Origin: Acidobacteriota bacterium
Lineage (GTDB): Bacteria; Acidobacteriota; Terriglobia; Terriglobales; Acidobacteriaceae
Direction of reading: 5' to 3'
DNA: 64,000 nucleotides
NCBI GenBank assembly: GCA_021803035.1
Contig: JAJZME010000059.1
Coordinates: 124,001-188,000, forward strand
Positions within the stretch are counted from its first letter, which is position 1, and each line of letters opens with the position of its first letter. Under the pieces are notes generated by a model that saw only the letters and a list, made by a program, of their open reading frames with translations, did not search any database and had not been told where the DNA came from. Shown here piece by piece: positions 55,464-63,844 of this stretch. A program made the position numbers and the translations under genes.

Positions 55464-56317
55464 TGGAAATCTTTCGCACCGTCTCTGAACTCCGCCGCTG
55501 GTCCCGTGCGCTGCGCGCCGCGCGCCACATTGAAGCAGGCGGCATCGGTCTGGTGCCCACCATGGGCGCGCTGCACGCCGGGCATGCATCGCTGATCCGC
55601 GCCGCCCGCGCACGCTGCGCGCAGGTGGCCGTGAGCATCTTCGTCAACCCCACGCAGTTCGCGCCCAACGAGGATTACGACCGCTATCCGCGTTCGTTCG
55701 AGGCTGATTGCGCGCTGGCCCAGGCTGAAGGCGCGGACGCCATCTTTGCGCCTTCCGTGGAGGAGATGTATCCGCCAGGCGCGGCGGCCTTCGTGGAGGT
55801 TGCGGGACTGAGCGACCGGCTCGACGGAGCGTCGCGGCCCGGACACTTTCGCGGCGTGGCCACGATCGTGACCAAGCTGCTCATCGCCGCCGAGCCGGAC
55901 CTGGCCTTCTTCGGGCAAAAAGACGCCGCGCAGGTCGCCGTACTGCGCCGCATGGTGACGGATTTGCGTCTGGGCACGGAGATCGTGGTCTTCCCCATCG
56001 TGCGCGAGCAGGACGGGCTGGCGCTCAGCTCGCGCAACGCGTATCTGAGTGCCACCGAGCGTATTCAGGCGTTGACGCTGAGCCGCGCCGTGCGGTGGGT
56101 GGAGGCAATGGCCGCGCAGGGCGAACGGCGCGCCGGCGTGCTGCTTGAAGCTGCGCGGCAGATCTTTGCTTCCGAGCCGGCGGTGCGCATTGATTTCATC
56201 GCGCTGGTCGATTGGGCAACCCTGGAGCCGACGGAAGTGGCCGCGCCCGGTACGCTATTCGCCGTGGCGGCGTGGGTAGGCTCGACGCGGCTGATCGACA
56301 ACGCAATCCTGGGCTGA
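55463..56317 (+). CDS. panC: Pantothenate synthetase
   Basis: PanC ligates pantoate and beta-alanine with ATP to give pantothenate, precursor of coenzyme A. The 284-residue protein shows the nucleotidyltransferase motif LVPTMGALHAGHASLIRAAR (about 30-49), IFVNPTQFAPNEDYDRYPR, FFGQKDAAQVAVLRR with the ATP-binding lysine and the IVREQDGLALSSRNAYLS signature. Coupling to panB by a shared TGATG supports joint regulation. The enzyme of beta-alanine supply (PanD) is not in the window. Confidence 0.96.
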   Translation: MEIFRTVSELRRWSRALRAARHIEAGGIGLVPTMGALHAGHASLIRAARARCAQVAVSIFVNPTQFAPNEDYDRYPRSFEADCALAQAEGADAIFAPSVEEMYPPGAAAFVEVAGLSDRLDGASRPGHFRGVATIVTKLLIAAEPDLAFFGQKDAAQVAVLRRMVTDLRLGTEIVVFPIVREQDGLALSSRNAYLSATERIQALTLSRAVRWVEAMAAQGERRAGVLLEAARQIFASEPAVRIDFIALVDWATLEPTEVAAPGTLFAVAAWVGSTRLIDNAILG

Positions 56318-56437
56318 ATTCGCATCCAGTGCTGAAAGCACATCGATCCGCATCGATCGCCGGCGGCAAGGCGCGCAAGAATGCCTGAAGCAGATGACAA
56401 GCGCAGGCGGCTGCCGGGTTCGCTCTACAATCGAACC

Positions 56438-56848
56438 ATGAGCGAAGCAGAGGACAAGATTGTACGCACGGAGGCGGAGTGGCGCGCGGCGCTGACGCCG
56501 GAGCAGTATCATGTGCTACGCGAAAAGGGCACGGAGCGGCCGTTCACCGGTGCGCTGGCGGAAAATCACGAGACGGGAAGCTACCACTGCGCGGGCTGCG
56601 GGGCGCTCCTGTTTCTGTCGGGAGCCAAGTTCGACTCAGGCTGCGGGTGGCCGAGCTTTGTGCTGCCCGCGGACTCAAAGGCGGTGGCGGAGCACGAGGA
56701 CCTGAGCTATGGAATGCGGCGCGTGGAGGTGACCTGCGCGCGCTGTGGCGGACACCTGGGCCATGTCTTTCCCGACGGGCCGCGACCGACCGGGCTGCGC
56801 TACTGCATCAACTCGGCCTCGCTGGCGTTTACGCGGCACAAGCCGTAA
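56438..56848 (+). CDS. msrB: Peptide-methionine (R)-S-oxide reductase
   Basis: MsrB reduces the R-epimer of methionine sulfoxide in oxidised proteins. The 136 residues contain two zinc CxxC pairs (CAGCG and CARCG), the GCGWPSF motif and the catalytic cysteine in RYCINSASL. There is no fused MsrA domain, no signal peptide and no obvious partner. The frame is open 19 codons further upstream, but the N-terminal [15 protein letters not shown] with ATG 56438 is typical. It follows panC by 120 bp. Confidence 0.95.
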   Translation: MSEAEDKIVRTEAEWRAALTPEQYHVLREKGTERPFTGALAENHETGSYHCAGCGALLFLSGAKFDSGCGWPSFVLPADSKAVAEHEDLSYGMRRVEVTCARCGGHLGHVFPDGPRPTGLRYCINSASLAFTRHKP

Positions 56849-56875
56849 AAGAGCGCAGCGTGCGCCATACACAAG

Positions 56876-56899
56876 AAAAACCCGTCCGGTGGGGACGGG
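56876..56899 (-). terminator. Rho-independent terminator after rpmB
   Basis: On the minus strand a 7-bp stem (CCCGTCC 56881-56887 paired with GGACGGG 56893-56899), a 5-base loop and a run of five T follow 34 bp after the rpmB stop. Confidence 0.8.
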
Positions 56900-56933
56900 G
56901 ACAAGCCCATTACGCGGCCAGATGACGAGCCGC

Positions 56934-57122
56934 TTATGGCTTGGTGACTTTGCCGCTCTTGATGCAGCTGGCGCAGACGCGGAGGCGCCTGGGGGCGCCA
57001 TTCACAAGAGCCTTGACGGATTGCAGGTTGACGTTCCAGCGGCGCCGCGTCACGTTGTGCGCGTGCGAGACGTTGTTACCGTAGCGCGGCCCCTTGCCGC
57101 AGATATCGCATGTTTGTGCCAT
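56934..57122 (-). CDS. rpmB: 50S ribosomal protein L28
   Basis: This 62-residue protein belongs to the bL28 family. It begins MAQTCDICGKGPRYGNNVSHAHN and has the later CASCIKSGKV pair; the two CxxC pairs point to the zinc-binding, C+ form of L28. The ATG at 57122 gives the normal length, while the open frame extends 12 codons without ribosome site. It is a lone ribosomal gene here, with its own terminator. Confidence 0.95.
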   Translation of the reverse strand: MAQTCDICGKGPRYGNNVSHAHNVTRRRWNVNLQSVKALVNGAPRRLRVCASCIKSGKVTKP

Positions 57123-57427
57123 CGTTCTACTCCAGATTTCAGCCGCTTGCGGCGCCACGCGCCCGGGACGGATTTTGCGGCGCCAGGCGCCAGGAACGGA
57201 TGCACACGCGACCGTCCTGCGCTCGCCGAATCTTCAGTATACGCGGAAGACGCCCGCCGGGCCAAGGCGTGTGCGAAAGACGCGTCCGCGGCGCCCTCAG
57301 CGCGTAGATGAACGCTTGCCTTTCGGGTTCGGTTGCGTCCATTTTGATATCGTCAGGCAATCATGACCCTGCCGGGAAAGCGGCGGGGTCGCTGAGTAGA
57401 GTATCCTTGCCTGAGAGGACAATTTAC

Positions 57428-58396
57428 TTGTTACGTATCAACTTTGTAGCTTGCCTACTGGTCGTTTGCTTGACGGCTGGCTGCAACGCCCAATCAAAAG
57501 TTCAGAAACCGCTCGACGCTAAGCTGACGTGGCAGATCGAGGTGATGTTCCGATCTCAATTCAACGTGCCGTGGGACTACAGCGTGCACCTGGGCGCGCC
57601 CGAGCCGAGCAAATTTGCCGGCTTCCGGAAGCTGCCCATCGTCATTTCGCATAGCGGCAAGTCACAGGTTGTGAACTTCCTGCTCTCGAACGACGACAAG
57701 ACGCTGGTTCGTCTGGACAAATTTGACCTGGCGAACGATCCTGCATTCCACATCAACATCGCGGGCCGGCCAATCCGGGGAAATCCCAACGCCAAAGTAA
57801 CCTTTGTCAACTTTGACGACCTGGAGTGCCCATTCTGCGCGCGTCTGCACGCGGAGCTGTTCCCCTCCACCTTTGACCGCTACAAGAATCTGGTGCGGTT
57901 TGTGTACAAGGACTATCCGCTGACGCAACTGCATCCCTGGGCCATGCACGCGGCGGTGGACGCCGACTGCCTGGCGGCGGCCAACGGAACAGCCTACTGG
58001 AACTACGTGGATTATCTGCACACCCACGTCGATAAGATTACTGGTCCCAAGCTGGATCTGAAGAAAAGCTACGCAATGCTGGACCAGATCGCGCGCAACG
58101 AGGCCACGAAGAGCAAGTTGGACGGCGCCAAAATGGATACGCTGAATGCGTGCATCGCCAAACAGGACGAGAGCGAGGTGCGCGCCTCAATGGCCGAGGG
58201 AGATGCGCTGGGAATACAGGGTGTACCGGCGATGTTTGTGAATGGCGAGCCCATCGACGGGGCCGTTCCGGAACAGCAGATTTGGACGGTGCTCAATCGC
58301 GCGCTGCGAGCTGAAGGCGAAACGCCTCCGCCGCCGTTGCCGTCGACGGCCGCGCCCGCTCCAAAAGCGCCAAAGGCGCCGGACGCAAAGAAGTAA
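57428..58396 (+). CDS. DsbA/thioredoxin-fold lipoprotein
   Basis: The 322-residue product starts at a TTG (57428), 7 bases after GAGAGGAC. This start gives a compact lipoprotein signal, LLVVCLTAGC, with the lipid-modified Cys near residue 19. After an N-terminal segment of about 100 residues without known motif comes a thioredoxin-fold domain with the CPFC active site in FDDLECPFCARLH and a cis-proline in IQGVPAMFVNGEPI. It should act as a membrane-anchored periplasmic thiol oxidase or disulfide isomerase. A Pro/Ala-rich tail ends it. The parvulin-type gene follows after about 80 bp in the same direction, so the two are likely partners in envelope protein folding. Confidence 0.82.
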   Translation: MLRINFVACLLVVCLTAGCNAQSKVQKPLDAKLTWQIEVMFRSQFNVPWDYSVHLGAPEPSKFAGFRKLPIVISHSGKSQVVNFLLSNDDKTLVRLDKFDLANDPAFHINIAGRPIRGNPNAKVTFVNFDDLECPFCARLHAELFPSTFDRYKNLVRFVYKDYPLTQLHPWAMHAAVDADCLAAANGTAYWNYVDYLHTHVDKITGPKLDLKKSYAMLDQIARNEATKSKLDGAKMDTLNACIAKQDESEVRASMAEGDALGIQGVPAMFVNGEPIDGAVPEQQIWTVLNRALRAEGETPPPPLPSTAAPAPKAPKAPDAKK

Positions 58397-58474
58397 CGGC
58401 AGTACGTTTCGCCGCTTGGGTGTGTGGATTTATTCTTGGTTGCCGGGGTTTTGTGGCCCCATAAGGAGATGCAG

Positions 58475-59551
58475 GTGTTTGGCGAAACCAGTTCCCGGGG
58501 TCGTACCCGAATTGTTGCCCTGATGATTCTTGGCGGAGCCCTGCTGGCGGGTATGAGCGGCTGCCACCGGCCGCCCGGCCCCAACGTCGTGGCTACGGTC
58601 AATGGCAAGCCCATCTTCCGCTCGGCTCTGGAGAGAAACTATGAGGCGTTGCTGGGCAATTCGCCGAAGAAGCCCTCGCCGGAAGAGGCTGACATTCAAC
58701 GTCTCAACGTGCTCCATCAGATGATCGAGGACGAGATTCTGCAGCAGCGCGCCGCCAAGCTCAATCTTGTGGCCTCTGACGAGGATGTGAACGCCAAGCT
58801 GACCGAGATGAAGGCGCCGTATACCGAGCAGGAGTTCAACAAGCTTCTCAAGGAAAAGCACGAAACCCTGGCGCAGCTCAAGCGCGAGATCCGGCGCAAT
58901 CTGACCGTGACCAAGCTGTTGAACCGGGAAATCGAGTCGAAGATTAACATCACGGACAACGAAATTCGCGATTACTACAATGCGCACAAGGCGGAATTTG
59001 ATTTCATCGAGCCGCAATATCACCTGGCATGGATTTTCGTGGCCGCATCCCCGCAAGGACAGGCCGGCAACGTTGCGGGTAGTCCAGCCGTAAGTGAGGC
59101 GCAAGCGCGGAAGAAGATCGAGGAGCTGCACAACCGGCTCGACAGCGGACAGGACTTTAGCGCCGTTGCCATGCAGTTCTCCGAAGACCCGAACACAAGT
59201 TCCAATGGCGGAGATCTGGGCTTCTGGCCGGAGTCGCAGTTGAAGGCGGACTCCGTAGCTTTCGCGGCTATCAGCCAGTTGAAGCCCGACCAGTACACCG
59301 GTGTAGTTCCTGCATATCAGGGTGTCGGCCCCGAGCGCCACCAGATCGGCTACGCCATCTACAAGCTGATTGCGATTGAGCCTGCCGGTCAGCGGCAATT
59401 GGGCGATCCGCGGGTACAGCAGGCCATCCACGATCTGCTGCACGAGCGCAAGCGGCAATTGCTGCAATACGCCTACTTTGAAACGCTCAACGACGCGGCC
59501 AAGGTACACAATTACCTGGCCCAGCAGATTCTGAAGCAGGGCGCACCATAG
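58475..59551 (+). CDS. SurA-like peptidyl-prolyl isomerase lipoprotein
   Basis: The 358-residue protein has a lipobox (LLAGMSGC), an N-terminal helical SurA-type domain (NGKPIFRSALERNYEALL, HQMIEDEILQQRAAKLNL) and a parvulin-type PPIase domain at about 190-290. The PPIase domain has the DFSAVAMQFSEDPNTSSNGGDLGFW pattern. It should assist the folding of exported proteins, notably outer-membrane barrels. AAGGAG lies directly against an ATG (58469) but 6 bases before a GTG at 58475, which gives a normal ribosome spacing; I therefore prefer GTG, though the ATG or an earlier start at 58424 is possible. Confidence 0.82.
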   Translation: MFGETSSRGRTRIVALMILGGALLAGMSGCHRPPGPNVVATVNGKPIFRSALERNYEALLGNSPKKPSPEEADIQRLNVLHQMIEDEILQQRAAKLNLVASDEDVNAKLTEMKAPYTEQEFNKLLKEKHETLAQLKREIRRNLTVTKLLNREIESKINITDNEIRDYYNAHKAEFDFIEPQYHLAWIFVAASPQGQAGNVAGSPAVSEAQARKKIEELHNRLDSGQDFSAVAMQFSEDPNTSSNGGDLGFWPESQLKADSVAFAAISQLKPDQYTGVVPAYQGVGPERHQIGYAIYKLIAIEPAGQRQLGDPRVQQAIHDLLHERKRQLLQYAYFETLNDAAKVHNYLAQQILKQGAP

Positions 59552-59573
59552 AGCGGGCACGCCCGGAGCGAAA

Positions 59574-59840
59574 TCAGAACCGGCCCACAACCGTGGCGCC
59601 AGTGTAGTGGATCAGCTTGCCAGGGTGTGCGGTGACGCCACCGCCATGACTGGAGCGCACAATCACCACATGGAAGACGTGACCGGGCTTCATGTCCGGA
59701 TAGCTTCCCGGTCTTGCTCCGATGGTGAATGTGCGCATGGTGTCATTCCAGCCAATCGGGAAGATGAAGCGCGCGCCGTGCTCATCGGCGTAGCCGCCGC
59801 CCCGATCTTGGCGATAGATGCCCATGAACCTCGCAAGATA
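59574..59840 (-). pseudogene. C-terminal remnant of a GH31-type glycosidase
   Basis: In one frame about 85 residues match the last beta domain (DUF5110-like) of GH31 alpha-glucosidase/xylosidase: a DRGGGYADEHGARFIFPIGW segment, the WNDTMRTFTIGARPGSYPDM repeat and a final VIVRSSHGGGVTAHP strand. The catalytic barrel and upstream parts are missing, and the region upstream (59841-60022) shows none of it. The fragment has lost its start and nearly all of the gene, so it is a leftover of a lost enzyme. It ends normally with a stop. Confidence 0.6.
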
Positions 59841-59960
59841 GGCAGCAAGGCGGACGCGGAGAAAGGACCTGGACCGGCACGGAGCCTCCGAACGCGCCTT
59901 GATGGCTTACCTCTTGCTGGATACATTAGCCTCCTCACGTCAGATCGGAGAGGAGCACAA

Positions 59961-59993
59961 GCAAAAAGTGGCCCCCGCCTCAGCGGGGGCCAC
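59961..59993 (-). terminator. Strong Rho-independent terminator of the tonB-TPR operon
   Basis: On the minus strand an 11-bp perfect GC-rich stem (59983-59993 with 59968-59978), a 4-base loop and five T form a textbook terminator, about 30 bp after the end of the TPR lipoprotein gene. Confidence 0.92.
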
Positions 59994-60022
59994 CTCTAGG
60001 CACCTAAAGTAATGAAGCGTCT

Positions 60023-60847
60023 TCAGCCCTTCGAAGACATCGTGACGCCTCCGGGCCCTCTCTTCTTCTCTTCGTTCAGGCGCCGGGTAGCCATCGCCTT
60101 CTTGGTCCAGAACTCTGCCTGCGCCAGATCCTCCTTGACCTTCGCGGCATCGCCGTAATCCACGTCGGCCTTGCTCCTGTACATCAGGTTCAGGTAAGCC
60201 ATGGCGTCAGCATAATCGGGTTTCTCCTGGACAGCCTGATGCAGATACTTCAGGCCTTCTGTGACCAGCGGTGCAGTCTCCTTGGAGACCTGCAGCATCA
60301 GCTTCTTGGGCGCCTTGACATTGCCTTTGCCGTCGTCGTTGATGCCTGCCGGTTGCAGGACCTTCAGCAGCGCCTCGTGTGCTTCGCGCCAGTCGATGGC
60401 GCCAATCGTATAGGCGGCCACGGGATCGCTGGGGTCCATGGCGAGCGCTTTCCTCTGCCAAGTCTTGGCGAGCTCAAAATCATTGATGCTGAAATAAATT
60501 CCAGCGATCTGTTTGACGCTGTTGACGTCGCTTGGATCCTTGGCCAAAACCTGCTTGAAGATGGCAATGGCGCGGTTGGCGGTCTGCAGGTTGTCAGGCG
60601 TGGTTTCGCCTGGGACCACGTTTTGGGCGAGGGCCGTAGCCAGATAGGTCTTTGCCATCGCCAGACGCGGATCCAGTTCAGTAGCCCTCTGGAAGTGGCC
60701 GATCGCCTGTTCGTAATGCGCACTCTTATAGGCATCCACACCCTTATTCAACTGATTGCGGGCTTCCAACTGCCGGCACCCACTCAGGGAAAGCACCAAG
60801 CCAGCCAGGACAGCCGCGTAAGTTACAAAACGTGCGGGTCCGTTCAT
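60023..60847 (-). CDS. TPR-repeat lipoprotein
   Basis: The 274-residue product has a lipobox (LVLSLSGC) and at least three tetratricopeptide repeats in its mature part (ALAQNV region, FKQVLAKDPSDVNSVKQIAGIYF, WQRKALAMDPSDPVAAYTIG, LKYLHQAVQEKPDYADAMAYL). It is a helical scaffold for protein-protein contact at the outer membrane. It is the last gene of the tonB-exbB-exbD-exbD run, 306 bp after exbD, and ends at a strong terminator; it may cooperate with the Ton system. No catalytic motif is present. Confidence 0.82.
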   Translation of the reverse strand: MNGPARFVTYAAVLAGLVLSLSGCRQLEARNQLNKGVDAYKSAHYEQAIGHFQRATELDPRLAMAKTYLATALAQNVVPGETTPDNLQTANRAIAIFKQVLAKDPSDVNSVKQIAGIYFSINDFELAKTWQRKALAMDPSDPVAAYTIGAIDWREAHEALLKVLQPAGINDDGKGNVKAPKKLMLQVSKETAPLVTEGLKYLHQAVQEKPDYADAMAYLNLMYRSKADVDYGDAAKVKEDLAQAEFWTKKAMATRRLNEEKKRGPGGVTMSSKG

Positions 60848-61153
60848 GTTCGTATTCTTCTCCTTAAGGCGTGCACCTGCCGCGCCACTTCAATCGGTTC
60901 AGCTTCAGCCGGTCCTGGTTGGAGATCCAATACCAGGGCCGGGAAAATTGTGCTCGCGTAACCGGCGAGGCTTATCTCGGCCGAGGCACGGTCTGAGCCT
61001 CGGGACGTGGCCTTCGATTCGCTACGATCCGGATCGGCCTTCTCATCTCACCAAGCACATCTCTTCAGTCGACAGCCGTCTTGGATCATGCATTGATCCG
61101 GACGGGTCCTTTGCAGCCTGAGACGAAGCCAGCTATACCGGAAACAGCGGCAG
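60848..61153. other. 306-bp spacer between exbD and the TPR lipoprotein gene
   Basis: No gene or clear signal is seen in this interval. The spacing is long for an operon member, so the TPR gene may have its own promoter. Confidence 0.4.
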
Positions 61154-61588
61154 CTACATGCCCGCCTCCATCTTTGGGGTCAACAGGCCGATGTGGTTCA
61201 CGCCGGCTGCCTTGCCGATGGACATCACTTGCGCAATATATCTGAAATCGACATTGTTGTCGCCCTTAATGAACATGACGCGCTCGGCGCGATTGGCATA
61301 GATCGCGGTCAGTCTGGGCAACAACTCCTGATAGGTCACGCTGGTCTGGTTGATTTTGTATGCAGGCGGTGCGCTACCCTGGTACAAAACCTGAACCACG
61401 ATCGTGCGGTTGTTGGGCTGCGACTTCTGCTTGTGCTTGGGCGGCTGCGGCACGTTTGTGCTCAGTCCATTAGGCACCTGCGGCACAATAACCATGAAGA
61501 TGATCAGCAGCACCAGGAGAATGTCGATCATCGGAGTTACATTGATCTCCGACATGCGTCCGCCGGAGCTTCCCATTGACATTGCCAT
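61154..61588 (-). CDS. exbD: ExbD/TolR-type biopolymer transport protein, copy 1
   Basis: The 144 residues contain a single N-terminal membrane helix (about 18-40: INVTPMIDILLVLLIIFMVIVP) with the conserved Asp (MID, about residue 22) that carries protons. A periplasmic domain of the ExbD/TolR fold (IVVQVLYQG, FIKGDNNVDFRYIAQVM) follows. With ExbB it forms the proton-driven motor for TonB. The ATG at 61588 follows GAGGAG by 9 bases. A second ExbD is encoded directly upstream. Confidence 0.9.
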   Translation of the reverse strand: MAMSMGSSGGRMSEINVTPMIDILLVLLIIFMVIVPQVPNGLSTNVPQPPKHKQKSQPNNRTIVVQVLYQGSAPPAYKINQTSVTYQELLPRLTAIYANRAERVMFIKGDNNVDFRYIAQVMSIGKAAGVNHIGLLTPKMEAGM

Positions 61589-61651
61589 CGCTTAATACTC
61601 CTCGTTTACTCGAAAGATCGATCCGTGGACGGCCGGGCAAGGCAGAGATTG

Positions 61652-62098
61652 TCACTCGCCGGTCATGACGTTGGTTGAAAGCCTTTGTGTTAACAGACCT
61701 ACCTCCTGAACGCCAGCAGGGCGGATATCGTCGATGGCGTCTTCCACGGCCTTGTACTGTGCGCGCGCGTCGGCGCGGATATAAACGGTCTTGTTGGTCC
61801 GGTCCTGCAACCTTTCAGAAACCTGCGTACCGAGATCATTCGGAGCGACAAGATTCTGGCCCAGGAAGAACTTGCCGTCCCGCGTGACGGCGATGACGAT
61901 GGCGTTGGTCTTATTGGCGTCAGGCATGGGGGCTGGATTGTCCACCTTTGCCAAATTGACGGCCACTTTATTCATAAGCATGGGGGTGATCACCATGAAG
62001 ATGATAAGCAGGACCAGCATCACATCGACCATGGGAGTGACATTGATGGTGGAATTGACGTTGTGACTTGCTTGACGAGAGGATTCCGCGATTCCCAT
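61652..62098 (-). CDS. exbD: ExbD/TolR-type biopolymer transport protein, copy 2
   Basis: The 148 residues have the same plan: a membrane helix with the Asp in MVDVMLVLL (about residues 23-29) and a periplasmic ExbD domain (AIVIAVTRDGKFFLGQN, VYIRADARAQYKAVEDAIDD). It is paralogous to the 61154 copy. The pair of ExbD proteins after one ExbB is a known arrangement in acidobacteria and other diderms with several Ton systems; heteromeric stators are possible. Confidence 0.9.
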   Translation of the reverse strand: MGIAESSRQASHNVNSTINVTPMVDVMLVLLIIFMVITPMLMNKVAVNLAKVDNPAPMPDANKTNAIVIAVTRDGKFFLGQNLVAPNDLGTQVSERLQDRTNKTVYIRADARAQYKAVEDAIDDIRPAGVQEVGLLTQRLSTNVMTGE

Positions 62099-62250
62099 TG
62101 TTGGGCTCCGTGCGTTTGAATTATTTTCGCCGGACGGCTATTCCGGCCTAACCCATAGGCGCCAGCACAGGGTGGAAACCGGCGGGCGGGAGAGAATCGC
62201 CATTGCTCTCCCGCCGCCGCAGCTTCTCGCCAAAGCCGGCAACCGCTTCC

Positions 62251-62991
62251 TTAGCGCTGCTTGTGGCTCTGCTTGATGAAATAGTCGACCAGTTCGCTCG
62301 AGGAGTTATCCATCTCCACGTCGAAAGCTTCAACACGTCCCGTGAAGTAGTTGAAGGCCATAACGGCGGGGATGGCGACGAGCAGGCCAAGTGCCGTGGT
62401 GACCAGGGCTTCAGAGATACCACCAGCGACCGCGGCGATGCCGGAGATCTTCTGCGTGGCAATCTGGTTGAAAGCGTGGAGGATGCCGACCACGGTACCG
62501 AACAGGCCGACAAAGGGAGCGGTGGCGCCGATCGTAGCCAGAACCGCCAATCCTCTCTTCAGCTTGGCATGGACAATGGCCTCGGCCCGGTCCAGTGCGC
62601 GGCTCGAGCTCTCGATGGTCTCGGTGGTGATGGCGCCAGCCGAAGCGCGGAACTCCTGCAGGCCCGAGGTGACAACTTCAGCAAGGTGCGACTTCTTGCT
62701 GCGGTCGGCAATCTTGATGGCTTCTTCAAGCTTGCTGTCTTTCAGGGCGCCGGCGACCTTGGGCGCAAACTCGCGCGACTGCTTGCGAGCGGCCCGGAAG
62801 TACATGTAGCGGTCAATCATAACGGCCAGTGACCAGATTGACTCAAGGATGAGGATGATGGCCACGGCGCGCGCCAGCCAACTCATGCTATGCCACAGTC
62901 CAAGGACGGTGAAGCTGACTTGTTGATCTTGAAAGAGGGCCAGACTGCTGACGGTGTGCGAAGCGTAATGTGCGAGCTGAGCGAGAATCAC
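62251..62991 (-). CDS. exbB: MotA/TolQ/ExbB proton channel family protein
   Basis: The 246-residue protein starts at GTG after AGGAGGAAAG. It has a first membrane helix (about 35-60), a cytoplasmic loop and two further helices (about 140-165 and 180-200) with ATIGATAPFVGLFGTVVGI and LLVAIPAVMAFNYFTG, the typical ExbB/TolQ channel motifs. It forms the ring around ExbD. It lies 136 bp after tonB and 152 bp before exbD in the same direction. It has the slightly longer N-terminal region of the TolQ/ExbB form that couples to TonB. Confidence 0.93.
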   Translation of the reverse strand: MILAQLAHYASHTVSSLALFQDQQVSFTVLGLWHSMSWLARAVAIILILESIWSLAVMIDRYMYFRAARKQSREFAPKVAGALKDSKLEEAIKIADRSKKSHLAEVVTSGLQEFRASAGAITTETIESSSRALDRAEAIVHAKLKRGLAVLATIGATAPFVGLFGTVVGILHAFNQIATQKISGIAAVAGGISEALVTTALGLLVAIPAVMAFNYFTGRVEAFDVEMDNSSSELVDYFIKQSHKQR

Positions 62992-63127
62992 TGAATCTTT
63001 CCTCCTACGGAGTTTCTTGTGAATGGCGACAAAGTTTACATCGGTTGGGGAAACGGCCCACAGAGCGCCGCTTCCAGATCTGGAGCAAGGCTCCTTCTAA
63101 TTGACGGCTGAAGGAGCCACTTGTTTG

Positions 63128-63844
63128 CTAATCACCCAAGGTATAGATAACGTTAATGGTCGTTTCCACTTCCACCGGCTCGCCGTTGAGCAGGTAGGGC
63201 CTGTAACGCCAGTTTCTGACGGCTTCCATCGCGGATTGCTGCAGCATGGCCGGCCCACTGATCACGTGAAGGTCTGTGATCCTGCCTTCCTTGGAGATGG
63301 TCGCCTGCAACACCACCGTCCCCTGCACGCGGGCAGCCTTGGCGATGGGCGGATAAACGGGCATTGTCCTCTGGATCAGAAGGCCTGCTTCCACGCCGCC
63401 CGAGATGCTGATCTTCTTGGGAGTCGCGACTTTGACGGCAGGTCCGCTGCCAAAGGCGTTACCGAATGCGCCGACAGCGCTTCCGCCCAGTCCTTCCATG
63501 CCGGCAACACCGTAGTCGGATGGCGGCGCTTCCTTCTGGGTCACCATGTCGATGTTCTTCGGAATCTTGGAAGGAGCCATCAACTGGTTATTCATCATCT
63601 GCGCCTGCACATGGACGATTTTCACCTGCGGTGGTGGCGGCGGTGGCGGCGGCGGCGGCGGCGGCGGCGGAGTAAACGACAGAACCGCTGACAGCATTTG
63701 CTTGGGCAGCGCCTCTGGGTAGATCAGCGGGATGAGGATGAGGAGAAGAATAACGGAACCGTTGAGAATGCCCGTGACGAGCATCCAGCGGCCGCTCTTG
63801 GTCTTGATCCTCTTTCCGGATTCAAATGTGGAATCTTCAAACAT
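63128..63844 (-). CDS. tonB: TonB energy-transducing protein
   Basis: TonB passes energy from the ExbB-ExbD motor to outer-membrane receptors. The 238 residues begin with a short cytoplasmic part, a membrane anchor (about 21-45) and an uninterrupted run of 14 prolines (bases 63629-63670). A glycine-rich middle follows, and the C-terminal domain has VYPPIAKAARVQGTVVLQATISKEG (YPxxA motif) and a final WRYRPYLLNGEPVEVETTINV. The proline run, a stretch of near-perfect CCG codons, is the periplasm-spanning rod. It heads the tonB-exbB-exbD-exbD-TPR run. Confidence 0.93.
   Translation of the reverse strand: MFEDSTFESGKRIKTKSGRWMLVTGILNGSVILLLILIPLIYPEALPKQMLSAVLSFTPPPPPPPPPPPPPPQVKIVHVQAQMMNNQLMAPSKIPKNIDMVTQKEAPPSDYGVAGMEGLGGSAVGAFGNAFGSGPAVKVATPKKISISGGVEAGLLIQRTMPVYPPIAKAARVQGTVVLQATISKEGRITDLHVISGPAMLQQSAMEAVRNWRYRPYLLNGEPVEVETTINVIYTLGD

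Noticed and set aside
63629..63670. GGC/GGT repeat looking like a repeat array
   Set aside because: It is the proline run of TonB on the other strand, not a CRISPR or mobile repeat.
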